Shown here one piece after another: positions 16,613-24,361 of a stretch of DNA of 27,492 nucleotides. A program made the translations under genes and the position numbers. The notes beneath the pieces are model-generated. The model saw only the letters and a list, made by a program, of their open reading frames with translations. It made no database searches and was not told the DNA's origin. How positions within the stretch are numbered: the stretch's first letter is position 1; each line of letters opens with the position of its first letter. The stretch is taken from contig JBMSQB010000062.1 in assembly GCA_049423065.1 (NCBI GenBank), positions 1 to 27,492 on the forward strand. The letters are read 5' to 3'. The DNA is from SYIM01 sp041182885. GTDB taxonomy: Bacteria > Pseudomonadota > Gammaproteobacteria > Burkholderiales > Burkholderiaceae_E.

Positions 16613-17662
16613 ATGATCGGCTATGTCATCAAGCGCCTGCTTCTCATGATCCCTACGCTGATCGGCATCTTGCTGGTGAGCTTTGCCATCATTCAGTTTG
16701 TTCCAGGCGGCCCGGTCGAACAGCTGGTGCAGGAACTGCGCGGCGCCTCGCTTGCCGGCGAAGTGTCCACGTCGTCGGCCGGGCTCTATCGCGGCGCGCA
16801 GGGCGTTGACACCGAGCGGCTGAAGGAAATCCGCGAGCTGTACGGTTTCGACAAACCCGCCACGCAGCGCTTTTTCGAGATGCTCGAGCGCTACGCACGC
16901 TTCGATCTGGGGCACAGCTATTTCCATCACAAAAGCGTCTGGCAGCTCATGATCGAAAAGCTGCCGGTGTCGATCAGTCTTGGATTCTGGAGTTTCCTGC
17001 TGGTGTACTCGGTCTCCATTCCGCTGGGCATCGCGAAGGCGGTGCGCAACGGATCGCGCTTCGATCTCTGGACCAGTACCGCGATTCTGGTGGGCTATGC
17101 CATTCCTGGCTTCGTTCTCGGCGTGGCGTTGCTGGTGTTCTTCGGGGGCGGCTCGTTCCTGCAATGGTTCCCCCTTCGAGGGCTGGTCTCTGACGACTGG
17201 TCGCAGCTGTCTGCGGGTGCGAAGGTGCTGGATTATTTCTGGCACCTCGCCATGCCGCTCACCTGCCTGGTGGTGGGCAGCTTCGCGGTGACCACCATGC
17301 TCACCAAAAACACGTTTCTTGAAGAGGTTCGCCGGCAATACGTCATGACCGCACGGGCCAAGGGTCTGAGCGAGCGCCGGGTGTTTTACCGGCACGTGTT
17401 CCGAAATGCGCTCATTCCGTTGGTGACCGCCTTTCCCGCCGCATTCATTGGCGCGTTCTTCACCGGTTCGCTTCTGATCGAAACCCTGTTTTCGCTAGAC
17501 GGCCTGGGGCTCCTCTCCTATGAGGCCGTGGTCAAACGCGACTACCCGGTGGTGCTTGGCTCGCTCTACGTGTTTTCGCTTCTCGGGCTGATCACCAAAC
17601 TGATCACCGACGTGCTCTACACCTGGGTCGATCCACGGGTGAAGTTTGGAGCCGCTTCATGA
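16613..17662 (+). CDS. yejB: YejB-like ABC importer permease
   Basis: Inner-membrane permease of the Yej peptide importer, 349 residues. It begins MIGYVIKRLLLMIPTL with the first membrane helix and IIQFVPGGPVEQ just after it, as in YejB/DppB-type permeases. Five more hydrophobic segments follow. The EAA loop that contacts the ATPase reads ARAKGLSERRVFYRHVFRNAL, at about residues 246-267. The start is fixed by the strong GAGGTGA site ending 4 nt upstream; an upstream in-frame start at 16583 lies inside yejA. Its stop overlaps yejE (ATGA at 17659). Confidence 0.95.
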   Translation: MIGYVIKRLLLMIPTLIGILLVSFAIIQFVPGGPVEQLVQELRGASLAGEVSTSSAGLYRGAQGVDTERLKEIRELYGFDKPATQRFFEMLERYARFDLGHSYFHHKSVWQLMIEKLPVSISLGFWSFLLVYSVSIPLGIAKAVRNGSRFDLWTSTAILVGYAIPGFVLGVALLVFFGGGSFLQWFPLRGLVSDDWSQLSAGAKVLDYFWHLAMPLTCLVVGSFAVTTMLTKNTFLEEVRRQYVMTARAKGLSERRVFYRHVFRNALIPLVTAFPAAFIGAFFTGSLLIETLFSLDGLGLLSYEAVVKRDYPVVLGSLYVFSLLGLITKLITDVLYTWVDPRVKFGAAS

Positions 17663-18672
17663 GTCCGGGACGTCGCGCCTGGCTCAGGTTTCGCGCGAAC
17701 CGGCGTGGCTATGTGAGCCTGTGGATTTTTTCAGTTGCGTTCATCCTCTGTCTGGGCGCCGAGTTCCTGTCCAACGACGCGCCGATTCTGGTGCGCTACG
17801 AAGGCCAGTGGTATGTGCCGCAGTTCAAGGTGTATCCGGAGACCACCTTCGGAGGCGACTTCAGGACCGAAACCGATTATCTCGATCCCTTCATTCAGGC
17901 CCGTCTGTCGGCGGGCGCCAACTGGGCGTGGTGGCCGCTCAATCCCTACAGTTTCGACACCCTCAACTATTTCGCGCCCAGCCCCAATCCGGCGCCGCCC
18001 TCGGCTGCCAATCTGCTTGGTACGGATGATCGCGGTCGCGATGTGCTCGCCCGGCTGATTTATGGCTTTCGTGTGTCGGTACTGTTTGGCCTGGCACTCA
18101 CTGCGATTGGCGTATTGCTGGGAGTGGCGGCGGGCGCGGTGCAGGGGTATTTCGCAGGGCGGGTCGACCTGGCCATTCAGCGCTTCATTGAAGTCTGGAG
18201 TGCGGTGCCTGAGCTCTATCTGCTGCTGATCCTGGCTTCGCTCTTCCAGCCCAGCATCTGGATACTGCTGGTGATCCTGTCGCTCTTTGGCTGGATGGGG
18301 CTCTCCGATTATGTGCGCGCTGAATTTCTTCGAAACCGTGCGCTCGACTATGTGACAGCCGCCCGTGCGCTGGGGCTCTCCGATGCGCAGATCATCTGGC
18401 GTCACGTGTTGCCCAATTCACTCACGCCGGTGATCGCATTTCTCCCGTTTCGCATGAGCGCGGCCATTGTGGCCCTCACCAGCCTGGACTTTCTTGGGCT
18501 GGGCGTGCCGTCGTCCACACCCAGTCTGGGCGAACTGCTGGCTCAGGGAAAAACCAACCTCGACGCATGGTGGATTTCGCTCGGTACCTTCGGGGTGCTG
18601 GTGTTCACGCTGATGCTGCTGATTTTCATCGGCGAGGCGCTCCGCGATGCGCTGGACACGAGGAAGGGCTGA
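17659..18672 (+). CDS. yejE: YejE-like ABC importer permease
   Basis: Second inner-membrane permease of the Yej importer, 337 residues. After the first helix (about 20-40) comes a periplasmic segment of about 90 residues containing FGGDFRTETDYLDPF, typical of YejE. LLGTDDRGRDVLARLIYGFRVS then opens the transport domain. The EAA loop is AARALGLSDAQIIWRHVLPN, at about 233-252. The gene overlaps yejB by four bases, and its stop lies one base before the yejF ATG. Confidence 0.96.
   Translation: MSPGRRAWLRFRANRRGYVSLWIFSVAFILCLGAEFLSNDAPILVRYEGQWYVPQFKVYPETTFGGDFRTETDYLDPFIQARLSAGANWAWWPLNPYSFDTLNYFAPSPNPAPPSAANLLGTDDRGRDVLARLIYGFRVSVLFGLALTAIGVLLGVAAGAVQGYFAGRVDLAIQRFIEVWSAVPELYLLLILASLFQPSIWILLVILSLFGWMGLSDYVRAEFLRNRALDYVTAARALGLSDAQIIWRHVLPNSLTPVIAFLPFRMSAAIVALTSLDFLGLGVPSSTPSLGELLAQGKTNLDAWWISLGTFGVLVFTLMLLIFIGEALRDALDTRKG
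18661..18667 (+). promoter_or_regulatory. Ribosome-binding site deciding the yejF start
   Basis: AGGAAGG inside the last codons of yejE lies 6 nt before the ATG at 18674. This supports that start over the longer frame open from 18647. Confidence 0.65.
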
Positions 18673-18673
18673 C

Positions 18674-20317
18674 ATGGAACCGATGCGGGCCTCCAGTGTT
18701 TCCGTGCACGCGCCTCCTGAGCCTGCCGCGAAAGCGCCGCTGCTCAGCGTCGAATCGCTGTCGATTCGCTTTGCCACGGCGAGCGGTTCGGTGCAGGTGG
18801 TACACGACGCATCGTTTTCAATCGGACAGGGAGAGCGGCTCGCGCTGGTTGGCGAGTCGGGTTCGGGCAAGACCATCACCGCGCTGTCGGTGTTGCGGCT
18901 CAACACGGATGCGCACTACACCGGACGCATCATGTTCGATGGCCGTGACCTGCTGGCTGCCGACCTGTCCGATGTGCGCCGGATCCGGGGGCGAGACATT
19001 GCGGTGGTTTTTCAGGAGCCGATGAGCGCCCTCAACCCGCTGTTCACCGCGGGCGATCAGATCGCTGAATTGCTCGAGCGTCATGAAGGTCTGAGCCGCG
19101 GTCAGGCCCTGCGTGAGGCGCAGGCGCTCCTCGCGCGAACACAGATCAGCGATCCCGAACGCTGCGCGGCTGCGTATCCGCATGAAATCTCGGGCGGCCA
19201 GCGACAACGGGTTCTGATTGCCATGGCGCTTGCCTGCCGGCCGCGGCTTCTGATTGCTGATGAACCGACCACGGCGCTTGATGTCACCATTCAGCGTCAG
19301 ATCATTGCACTGCTCGATTCGCTGCAGCAGGAATTCGGCATGTCGGTGTTGCTGATCACGCACGACCTGCCGCTGGTTCGACAATTTGCCGACCGCATTG
19401 CGGTGATGCAGGGCGGGCACCTGGTCGAGTTCGGCCCGACCGCGGAGGTGTTCGCGCAGCCTGCTCATGCCTACACGCGACGCCTGATCGACAGTCGGCC
19501 GCGCCGCCTGGTTGATCCCGCACCTGCGGATGCGCCCGTGGTGCTCGATGCAAAGGGCCTGGCGTGCAGTTTTGCCATTCGCCGGGGCTGGTTTGGTCGC
19601 GATCGACTGGTGGCTGTCCAGCCGCTCGACCTGCAGTTGCGTGAGGGTGAGACCCTGGGAATTGTGGGTGAGTCCGGGTCGGGCAAGACCACGCTGGGCA
19701 TGAGCCTTCTGCGGCTGTCGCAGGCCGAGATATCGGGTCGGATCGATTTTCGCGGGCACCACCTTGATTCGCTCAATCGCAATGGTCTGCGCCCCCTGCG
19801 GCGGGCCATGCAGGTGGTGTTCCAGGACCCCTATAACGCACTGTCTCCGCGCATGACGGTGGGTGCAATCATCGGCGAGGGTCTGTCACTGCACCATCCC
19901 GAGATGTCCGCAGCCGATCGCGAGCGCGCCGTTGGCGAGATTCTTCACGAAGTGGGGCTGTCGGGCGACATGGTGGAGCGCTATCCGCATGAGTTCTCAG
20001 GTGGGCAGCGACAGCGAATCGCCATCGCCAGGGCGGCTGTGCTCAATCCCGCGCTGATGCTGCTCGATGAACCCACCTCGGCACTCGATGTGTCGGTACA
20101 GCAGCAGGTGCTCGAACTTCTGGTGGCGCTTCAGAGGCGGTATCGGATGAGCTATCTGTTCATCACCCATGATCTGGCGGTGATTCGCGCGCTCGCGCAC
20201 CGCGTGATCGTGATGCGCGCCGGGCAGGTGGTTGAGGCGGGCGACCTCGAATCGGTATTTGGCGCGCCGCGCCACGATTACACCCGCGAGCTGCTTGCTG
20301 CTGCCTGGTCGCACTGA
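18674..20317 (+). CDS. yejF: YejF-like double ABC ATPase of the peptide importer
   Basis: This 547-residue protein carries two ABC ATPase domains in one chain and energises the YejBE permeases. The first has Walker A GESGSGKT at 60-67 and signature ISGGQRQRV starting at 172. The second has Walker A GESGSGKT at 332-339 and signature FSGGQRQRI starting at 441. Both Walker B motifs read LLIADEPTTALDV or LMLLDEPTSALDV. The linker at about 275-300 contains the oligopeptide-transporter motif HAYTRRLIDSRP. The ATG at 18674 was chosen because of the AGGAAGG site. The gene ends the operon, 32 bp from the end of the oppositely read mltD. Confidence 0.95.
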   Translation: MEPMRASSVSVHAPPEPAAKAPLLSVESLSIRFATASGSVQVVHDASFSIGQGERLALVGESGSGKTITALSVLRLNTDAHYTGRIMFDGRDLLAADLSDVRRIRGRDIAVVFQEPMSALNPLFTAGDQIAELLERHEGLSRGQALREAQALLARTQISDPERCAAAYPHEISGGQRQRVLIAMALACRPRLLIADEPTTALDVTIQRQIIALLDSLQQEFGMSVLLITHDLPLVRQFADRIAVMQGGHLVEFGPTAEVFAQPAHAYTRRLIDSRPRRLVDPAPADAPVVLDAKGLACSFAIRRGWFGRDRLVAVQPLDLQLREGETLGIVGESGSGKTTLGMSLLRLSQAEISGRIDFRGHHLDSLNRNGLRPLRRAMQVVFQDPYNALSPRMTVGAIIGEGLSLHHPEMSAADRERAVGEILHEVGLSGDMVERYPHEFSGGQRQRIAIARAAVLNPALMLLDEPTSALDVSVQQQVLELLVALQRRYRMSYLFITHDLAVIRALAHRVIVMRAGQVVEAGDLESVFGAPRHDYTRELLAAAWSH

Positions 20318-20349
20318 GGGCTGCGGCCGGAGGTCGCCGGGCGCAATTT

Positions 20350-22395
20350 TCAGATACTGCGATCGACCGGTCGGGCTGAATTGGCTGGCGCGGAAGGCGG
20401 GACAGCGGTTGACGCGCGGCGTGGCTCGGCTGAATCGGCACCTGCCCGCGTGTCGGGGTTGGTGGGCTTCGCGGTAGCGGCGGCCGGTTTGTCGGTCGAG
20501 GCGGCCACGGGTTTGGCGGGGGACGCGGCCGCCGTGCCTGCTGCCGGTTTGTCGGAAGCAGCTTTCGTTGCAGGAGCGCCTGCCGACGGTTTTTCGGGAG
20601 CAGCCTTGGCTGCGGTCTGCGGGGCGGGGGCGGGCCTGGCGGCCGGGGCTGTTGCAGGGGGCTGTGCCGATGGTGCGGCGGCGGACGTCGCCTGCGAGGC
20701 TGAGGCCGGTCTGACAGCCGACTGGGCGGACGTTGCTGGCTTGGCTGTTGCCTGCGCTGAAGGGACCGTGGTGGCTGCTGCGGGCGTGGCAGCGCTGGGC
20801 TTCGCAGCGGCGGCAGCCGCAGGTGCTTGCGGTGCAGGCGCCGGCATTGCCGCGACTGTCTGCCGACCGTTTTCGGTGGTCACCAGTGTTTGCGCGGCGC
20901 CCGCGCGAATCACCAGCCGGGTGCCCTGCGCCGGTTCACCCTGAACGCCAGGATTGAGTTTGCGCAGGTTTGCCTCGGCGATCTTGTGACGACGAGCGAT
21001 CGAGGCAAAGGTGTCGCCGCGAGCCACCGTGTGGTGCACCGGGCGTTGCTCCGCGATTTCAACGATGCGCGGACCCTGGAAATCCTCGATCTTGCGCTCA
21101 TCACCAGTGGCCTGACCCGGAATGAGCAGCCGGGTTCCGGCGATCGGGCGCGCAGACGGGCGGACACCGTTGGCGCGCCGCAGGTCGGCAGCGCTCAGTC
21201 CGGCTCGCGTGGCCACCAGCTCCAGGGTCTCGCCCGCCTTGAGCGTGTAGGGCTGCCAGGTGACGAACGGCTGACCCGACGCCACATGGCGCTCGATGGC
21301 TTCGAGGAATGCATCCAGCCGCTCGGCTGGCAGCTTGATCTCACTGTTGCGGCTGGCCGCGATCACTGGACGGTTGTGAGCGGGGTTGAGTTCAAGGAAC
21401 TCGTCGACGGTCATGCCGGCAAATTCAGCTGCCAGCTTCAGATCGATCGGCCGGGTCTTTTCGATCGTGACGAAGTAGGGGCGGTTGGGCAGACGCGGCA
21501 GCGCGAGACCCAGTTCGTCTGCGCGCATCAGAATGTTCTTGAGCGCGATCAGCTTGGGGACGTAGTAGCGCGTCTCGTTGGGCATGTTGAGCGACAGGTA
21601 ATCAGCCGGCTTGTTGCGCGACTTGTTGAGCTTGATTGCCCGCGCAACCGCCCCCTCGCCCCAGTTGTAGGACGCCAGCGCAAGGAACCAGTCGTTGCCT
21701 TGCATCTCATAGATCTTCTGCAGATATTCGAGCGCTGCCTGGGTGGACTTGACCACATCGCGCCGGTTGTCCACCCACCAGTCCTGCTGCAGGTTGTAGG
21801 CACGGCCCGTGGATGGAATGAATTGCCAGAGACCCGAAGCTTGCGCAGTGGACAGTGCCGTGGGGTTCATTGCGCTTTCAACGAACGGAAGCAGCGCCAG
21901 CTCGGCCGGCATGCCGCGCTTTTCGATTTCCTCGATGATGTGGAACAGATAGGGCCCGCCTCGGACCATCATGCGCTGAAGATAGTCGGGCTTGCCGAGA
22001 TAGAAGCGCTCCATGCGTTCGACCAGCGGGGTGTCCAGAGGCGGCATGGCAAAGCCGGCGCGGATCCGGTCCCAGATGTTGTCGAAGCGCCGGCCAGGAA
22101 GGCCGGGATCGGCGCCGCGCATGGCATCGTCTTCGTCGATCACCAGCTCGAGCCGCGCGATTGCTTCGGCCCGCTGGCGCTCGCGAAGGCTCACGTGTCG
22201 ACCGGGCTCGGGCTCAGGTCCTGGCAGGGCAAAAGCCTCGGCCACTGGCGCTGGGGCGGCAGGTGGCGACTGCTCGACCGCAGGCTTCAACGCCGCGCAT
22301 CCACCCAGCACCCCGACGAAACCGGCAAGGCTGAGGGCACGCGCGAGCCGATCGGTCAGCGTGCAGGAAGCCGAACCCGCTCTCCGGTTTTGCAT
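20350..22395 (-). CDS. mltD: MltD-like membrane-bound lytic murein transglycosylase, lipoprotein with LysM domains
   Basis: MltD cleaves the glycan strands of peptidoglycan, forming 1,6-anhydromuramoyl ends, and acts in the periplasm from the outer membrane. With the ATG at 22395 the protein has 681 residues. A signal peptide ends in the lipobox LGGC (Cys33). The SLT domain is at about 150-290, with catalytic Glu173 in PFVESAMNP and then SGLWQFIPSTG. Two LysM domains follow (about 381-426 and 454-497). A low-complexity Ala/Pro/Lys tail fills about 517-681. The frame continues upstream to a TTG at 22539. A TTG at 22440 has a GGAGG site 5 nt upstream, so the true start is uncertain; the lipobox favours the ATG. 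gloB lies upstream on the same strand, as in E. coli. Confidence 0.9.
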   Translation of the reverse strand: MQNRRAGSASCTLTDRLARALSLAGFVGVLGGCAALKPAVEQSPPAAPAPVAEAFALPGPEPEPGRHVSLRERQRAEAIARLELVIDEDDAMRGADPGLPGRRFDNIWDRIRAGFAMPPLDTPLVERMERFYLGKPDYLQRMMVRGGPYLFHIIEEIEKRGMPAELALLPFVESAMNPTALSTAQASGLWQFIPSTGRAYNLQQDWWVDNRRDVVKSTQAALEYLQKIYEMQGNDWFLALASYNWGEGAVARAIKLNKSRNKPADYLSLNMPNETRYYVPKLIALKNILMRADELGLALPRLPNRPYFVTIEKTRPIDLKLAAEFAGMTVDEFLELNPAHNRPVIAASRNSEIKLPAERLDAFLEAIERHVASGQPFVTWQPYTLKAGETLELVATRAGLSAADLRRANGVRPSARPIAGTRLLIPGQATGDERKIEDFQGPRIVEIAEQRPVHHTVARGDTFASIARRHKIAEANLRKLNPGVQGEPAQGTRLVIRAGAAQTLVTTENGRQTVAAMPAPAPQAPAAAAAAKPSAATPAAATTVPSAQATAKPATSAQSAVRPASASQATSAAAPSAQPPATAPAARPAPAPQTAAKAAPEKPSAGAPATKAASDKPAAGTAAASPAKPVAASTDKPAAATAKPTNPDTRAGADSAEPRRASTAVPPSAPANSARPVDRSI
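20353..20850 (-). repeat. Low-complexity Ala/Pro/Lys-rich coding tail of mltD
   Basis: The last 165 or so codons of mltD are almost entirely Ala, Pro, Ser, Thr, Lys and Gly. The 13-bp element GCCGGTTTGTCGG (+ strand) occurs at 20483-20495 and 20543-20555, exactly 60 bp apart and in frame, encoding DKPAA. Other copies are more diverged. The composition resembles KPAA-type tails and linkers. Confidence 0.8.
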
Positions 22396-22445
22396 GCCAA
22401 CGGTCTGATCGGCAGGACCTTGGTGCTCGGCTCGCTGCAACAAAA

Positions 22446-22450
22446 CCTCC
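22446..22450 (-). promoter_or_regulatory. GGAGG site before an alternative mltD TTG start
   Basis: On the - strand GGAGG lies 5 nt before an in-frame TTG at 22440. It is a better ribosome-binding site than anything before the ATG at 22395. Starting here would add 15 residues before the lipoprotein signal. Confidence 0.35.
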
Positions 22451-22566
22451 AGGCAGGTGGTGAGTCTGAACGCGGTACGCCGCCCCGGAATGTGGCCCAT
22501 GTGGCCCCCGGCGCCTGCCAAACTGTTGTTTTCTGGCAAACGGCCGTCGGTCGGCTAAACCTCCGG

Positions 22567-22595
22567 AATTTAGGAGAACTGACCGTAACGGTCAA
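22567..22595 (-). promoter_or_regulatory. Sigma70-like promoter upstream of mltD
   Basis: On the - strand TTGACC (22595-22590, five of six matches to the -35 consensus) is followed after exactly 17 bp by TAAATT (22572-22567, four of six to the -10). Transcription would start near 22560, about 165 nt before the mltD ATG. It lies in the gap after gloB, so mltD can be transcribed on its own. Confidence 0.5.
22580..22594. promoter_or_regulatory. Perfect 15-bp dyad overlapping the mltD promoter (candidate operator)
   Basis: TGACCGT-A-ACGGTCA is a perfect inverted repeat with 7-bp arms and a one-base centre. It covers most of the -35 hexamer and half the spacer of the predicted mltD promoter, where a bound repressor would block RNA polymerase. 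The regulator is unknown. Confidence 0.45.
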
Positions 22596-22638
22596 GTCGG
22601 ACTGTCGGTGTCGGAGTCGGGCTCGGGCAGGGGGTGAT

Positions 22639-23463
22639 TCAGCGGAAGTCGTTTTTCCACTGGCGCAGCACTGCAAATGTTTCCACCCGGTCGGCGGGCG
22701 CTGCGTGCTGATGGTGGGCCGCCTGCTGCATGACCGCGGGCTGGTCGGCGCGCAGGAAAGGATTCGTGGCGCGCTCGATTGCGATGGTGCTCGGTACCGT
22801 TGACAGCCCGCGCGCGCGCATCTCGGTCGCCTCGGCAAGGCGGTCGGCCACGGCGCTCGAATCGGGCTCGGCGGCCGCCGCAAAGCGCAGATTCGACAGC
22901 GTGTACTCATGGGCGCAGTAAACCATGGTGTCGGGCGCCAACGCCGCCAGGCGGTCGAGCGAAGCCACCATCTGCGGGGGCGTACCCTCGAACATGCGGC
23001 CGCAGCCGGCCGCAAACAGGGTGTCGCCGCAAAAGAGGAGCGGTCGCGGGTCTGCGCCCAACGAGGGGAGGACGTAGGCGATGTGATCCAGGGTGTGGCC
23101 GGGTACGGTCAGCACGCGAGCGAGGTGTCCACCCAGCCCGGTGTCTACGCTGTCGTGGTCCTCCACGGGTTCGGTCACCGTTGGAATCTTTGCAGTGTTG
23201 GGACCGACCACCCGGGCGCCGGTGCGTGCGACCAGCTCGGCGACGCCCCCCGCGTGATCGGCGTGGTGATGTGTCAGTAGAATGCAGACGAGATGCAGTG
23301 AGCGGTCTTCGAGCGCTTTCAGCACGGGCCCGGCGTCGCCCGGATCCACCACCGCCGCGCGGTTGGAGTCCGGCGACTGCAGCAGCCAGAAGTAGTTATC
23401 GCTAAACGCGGGAATCGGATGCACGAGCGGGTGTGCCGGTGCCGCATATCGCCAGGATGTCAT
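22639..23463 (-). CDS. gloB: Hydroxyacylglutathione hydrolase GloB (glyoxalase II)
   Basis: GloB hydrolyses S-lactoylglutathione to lactate and glutathione, the second step of methylglyoxal detoxification in the cytoplasm. The 274-residue metallo-beta-lactamase-fold protein has the metal motif THHHADH (residues 64-70), His123 in PGHT, Asp147 in GDTLF and His185 in CAHEYT. The typical EYTLSNLRFA and ATNPFLRA follow at the C-terminal side. The whole two-metal site is present. Its ATG at 23463 is only 4 bp from the GTG of the divergent methyltransferase gene. mltD lies 243 bp downstream on the same strand. Confidence 0.97.
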   Translation of the reverse strand: MTSWRYAAPAHPLVHPIPAFSDNYFWLLQSPDSNRAAVVDPGDAGPVLKALEDRSLHLVCILLTHHHADHAGGVAELVARTGARVVGPNTAKIPTVTEPVEDHDSVDTGLGGHLARVLTVPGHTLDHIAYVLPSLGADPRPLLFCGDTLFAAGCGRMFEGTPPQMVASLDRLAALAPDTMVYCAHEYTLSNLRFAAAAEPDSSAVADRLAEATEMRARGLSTVPSTIAIERATNPFLRADQPAVMQQAAHHQHAAPADRVETFAVLRQWKNDFR

Positions 23464-23467
23464 TGAA

Positions 23468-24361
23468 GTGACCGATCGTCGTCAAGAGGATCCGGACATT
23501 ACAGGAAGCGGCCCGCCGCGTGTGCCTCACCCGTTGGATGCGGGCGGTAACGGAGCCGGCTCGCCGTCGGCCTGGGCGTCATGGCTCCAGTCCCCGCCCG
23601 GACGCTACCTGCTCGCCTGGGAGCAAGCGGCGCTCGATCACGCGGTAGTTGATGTCTTTGGCTACCACGCCCTGCAGTGCGGGACCCCCAGCCACGATTT
23701 TCTGCGCAGCAACCGGATGCCGCACCGCGTGGTGGCTTCCACCGGCGCCGAGCCCGGGCTGGTGGCCGGGCATGGGCATTCGCTGCTCACCATCGATCAG
23801 TTTGAAGAGCTGCCATTTGCGACCCAGTCGCTCGACCTGGTGGTGCTGCCGCATGTGCTGGAGATGACGGCCGACCCGCACCAGGTGCTCCGTGAAGTCG
23901 ACCGGGTGCTGCGACCCGAGGGGCGGATGATCGTGACCGGCTTCAATCCGGTGAGCCTGTGGGGCCTGCGCGAGACCGTGGGGCTCCCGCTTGGTTACGG
24001 TTTTCTGCCGCCGCAGTCAAAGCTCATTTCGCTTCTCAGGCTGCGCGACTGGCTGCGACTGCTCAGTTACTCCCCGTCCGACTCCGTGCACGGATGTTTC
24101 CGACCTGCCTGCCTCAGCGAGCGCTGGCTTGAGCGCTTTGGCTTCATTGAGCGGGCGGGTGATCGCTGGTGGCCGATTCTGGGGGCGGTCTACCTTCAGT
24201 CGGCGATCAAGCGTCTGCCCGGCATGACGCTGCAGGGCCCGGTCTGGCGCAAGCGCTTCAGTGGGCGGGCGTCGGCGCCGGTGGCGACTCATCGCGGTAC
24301 ATGTAATCGCGAGCCAGCGGAAGCGGGCTCTGCAGACCGTGTGGTCCCGCCGTCGGTTTGA
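23468..24361 (+). CDS. YafS-like class I SAM-dependent methyltransferase
   Basis: This 297-residue protein resembles the putative methyltransferase (YafS) encoded beside gloB in many proteobacteria. The core starts at WASWLQSPPGRYLLAWEQ (about residue 37), LPHVLEMTADPHQVLREVDRVLRPEGRMIVTGFNPVSLWGL follows at about 135-175 (split here only for description), and the conserved part ends near RKRF. The usual glycine-rich SAM motif I is degenerate (VDVFGYHALQCG). Substrate unknown. The GTG at 23468 lies 4 bp from gloB; a second in-frame GTG at 23522 would keep the whole core. The last 33 residues have no family look and lie antisense to the end of cfa. Confidence 0.82.
   Translation: MTDRRQEDPDITGSGPPRVPHPLDAGGNGAGSPSAWASWLQSPPGRYLLAWEQAALDHAVVDVFGYHALQCGTPSHDFLRSNRMPHRVVASTGAEPGLVAGHGHSLLTIDQFEELPFATQSLDLVVLPHVLEMTADPHQVLREVDRVLRPEGRMIVTGFNPVSLWGLRETVGLPLGYGFLPPQSKLISLLRLRDWLRLLSYSPSDSVHGCFRPACLSERWLERFGFIERAGDRWWPILGAVYLQSAIKRLPGMTLQGPVWRKRFSGRASAPVATHRGTCNREPAEAGSADRVVPPSV

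Noticed and set aside
15202..16614. A 470-codon open frame on the - strand, antisense to yejA.
   Set aside because: It has no recognisable domain or signal and lies wholly inside the well-supported yejA gene.
20318..20349. Possible bidirectional terminator between yejF and mltD (CGGC at 20324 and GCCG at 20336, then ATTTT).
   Set aside because: The stem is only 4 bp with an 8-nt loop, and the T-run is short and offset. It is too weak to list as a feature.
20827..22803. A 658-codon open frame on the + strand, antisense to mltD and gloB.
   Set aside because: It is a mirror of GC-rich coding sequence. Its composition (rich in Arg, Gly, His, Gln) is typical of a shadow frame, and mltD and gloB on the other strand have clear motifs.
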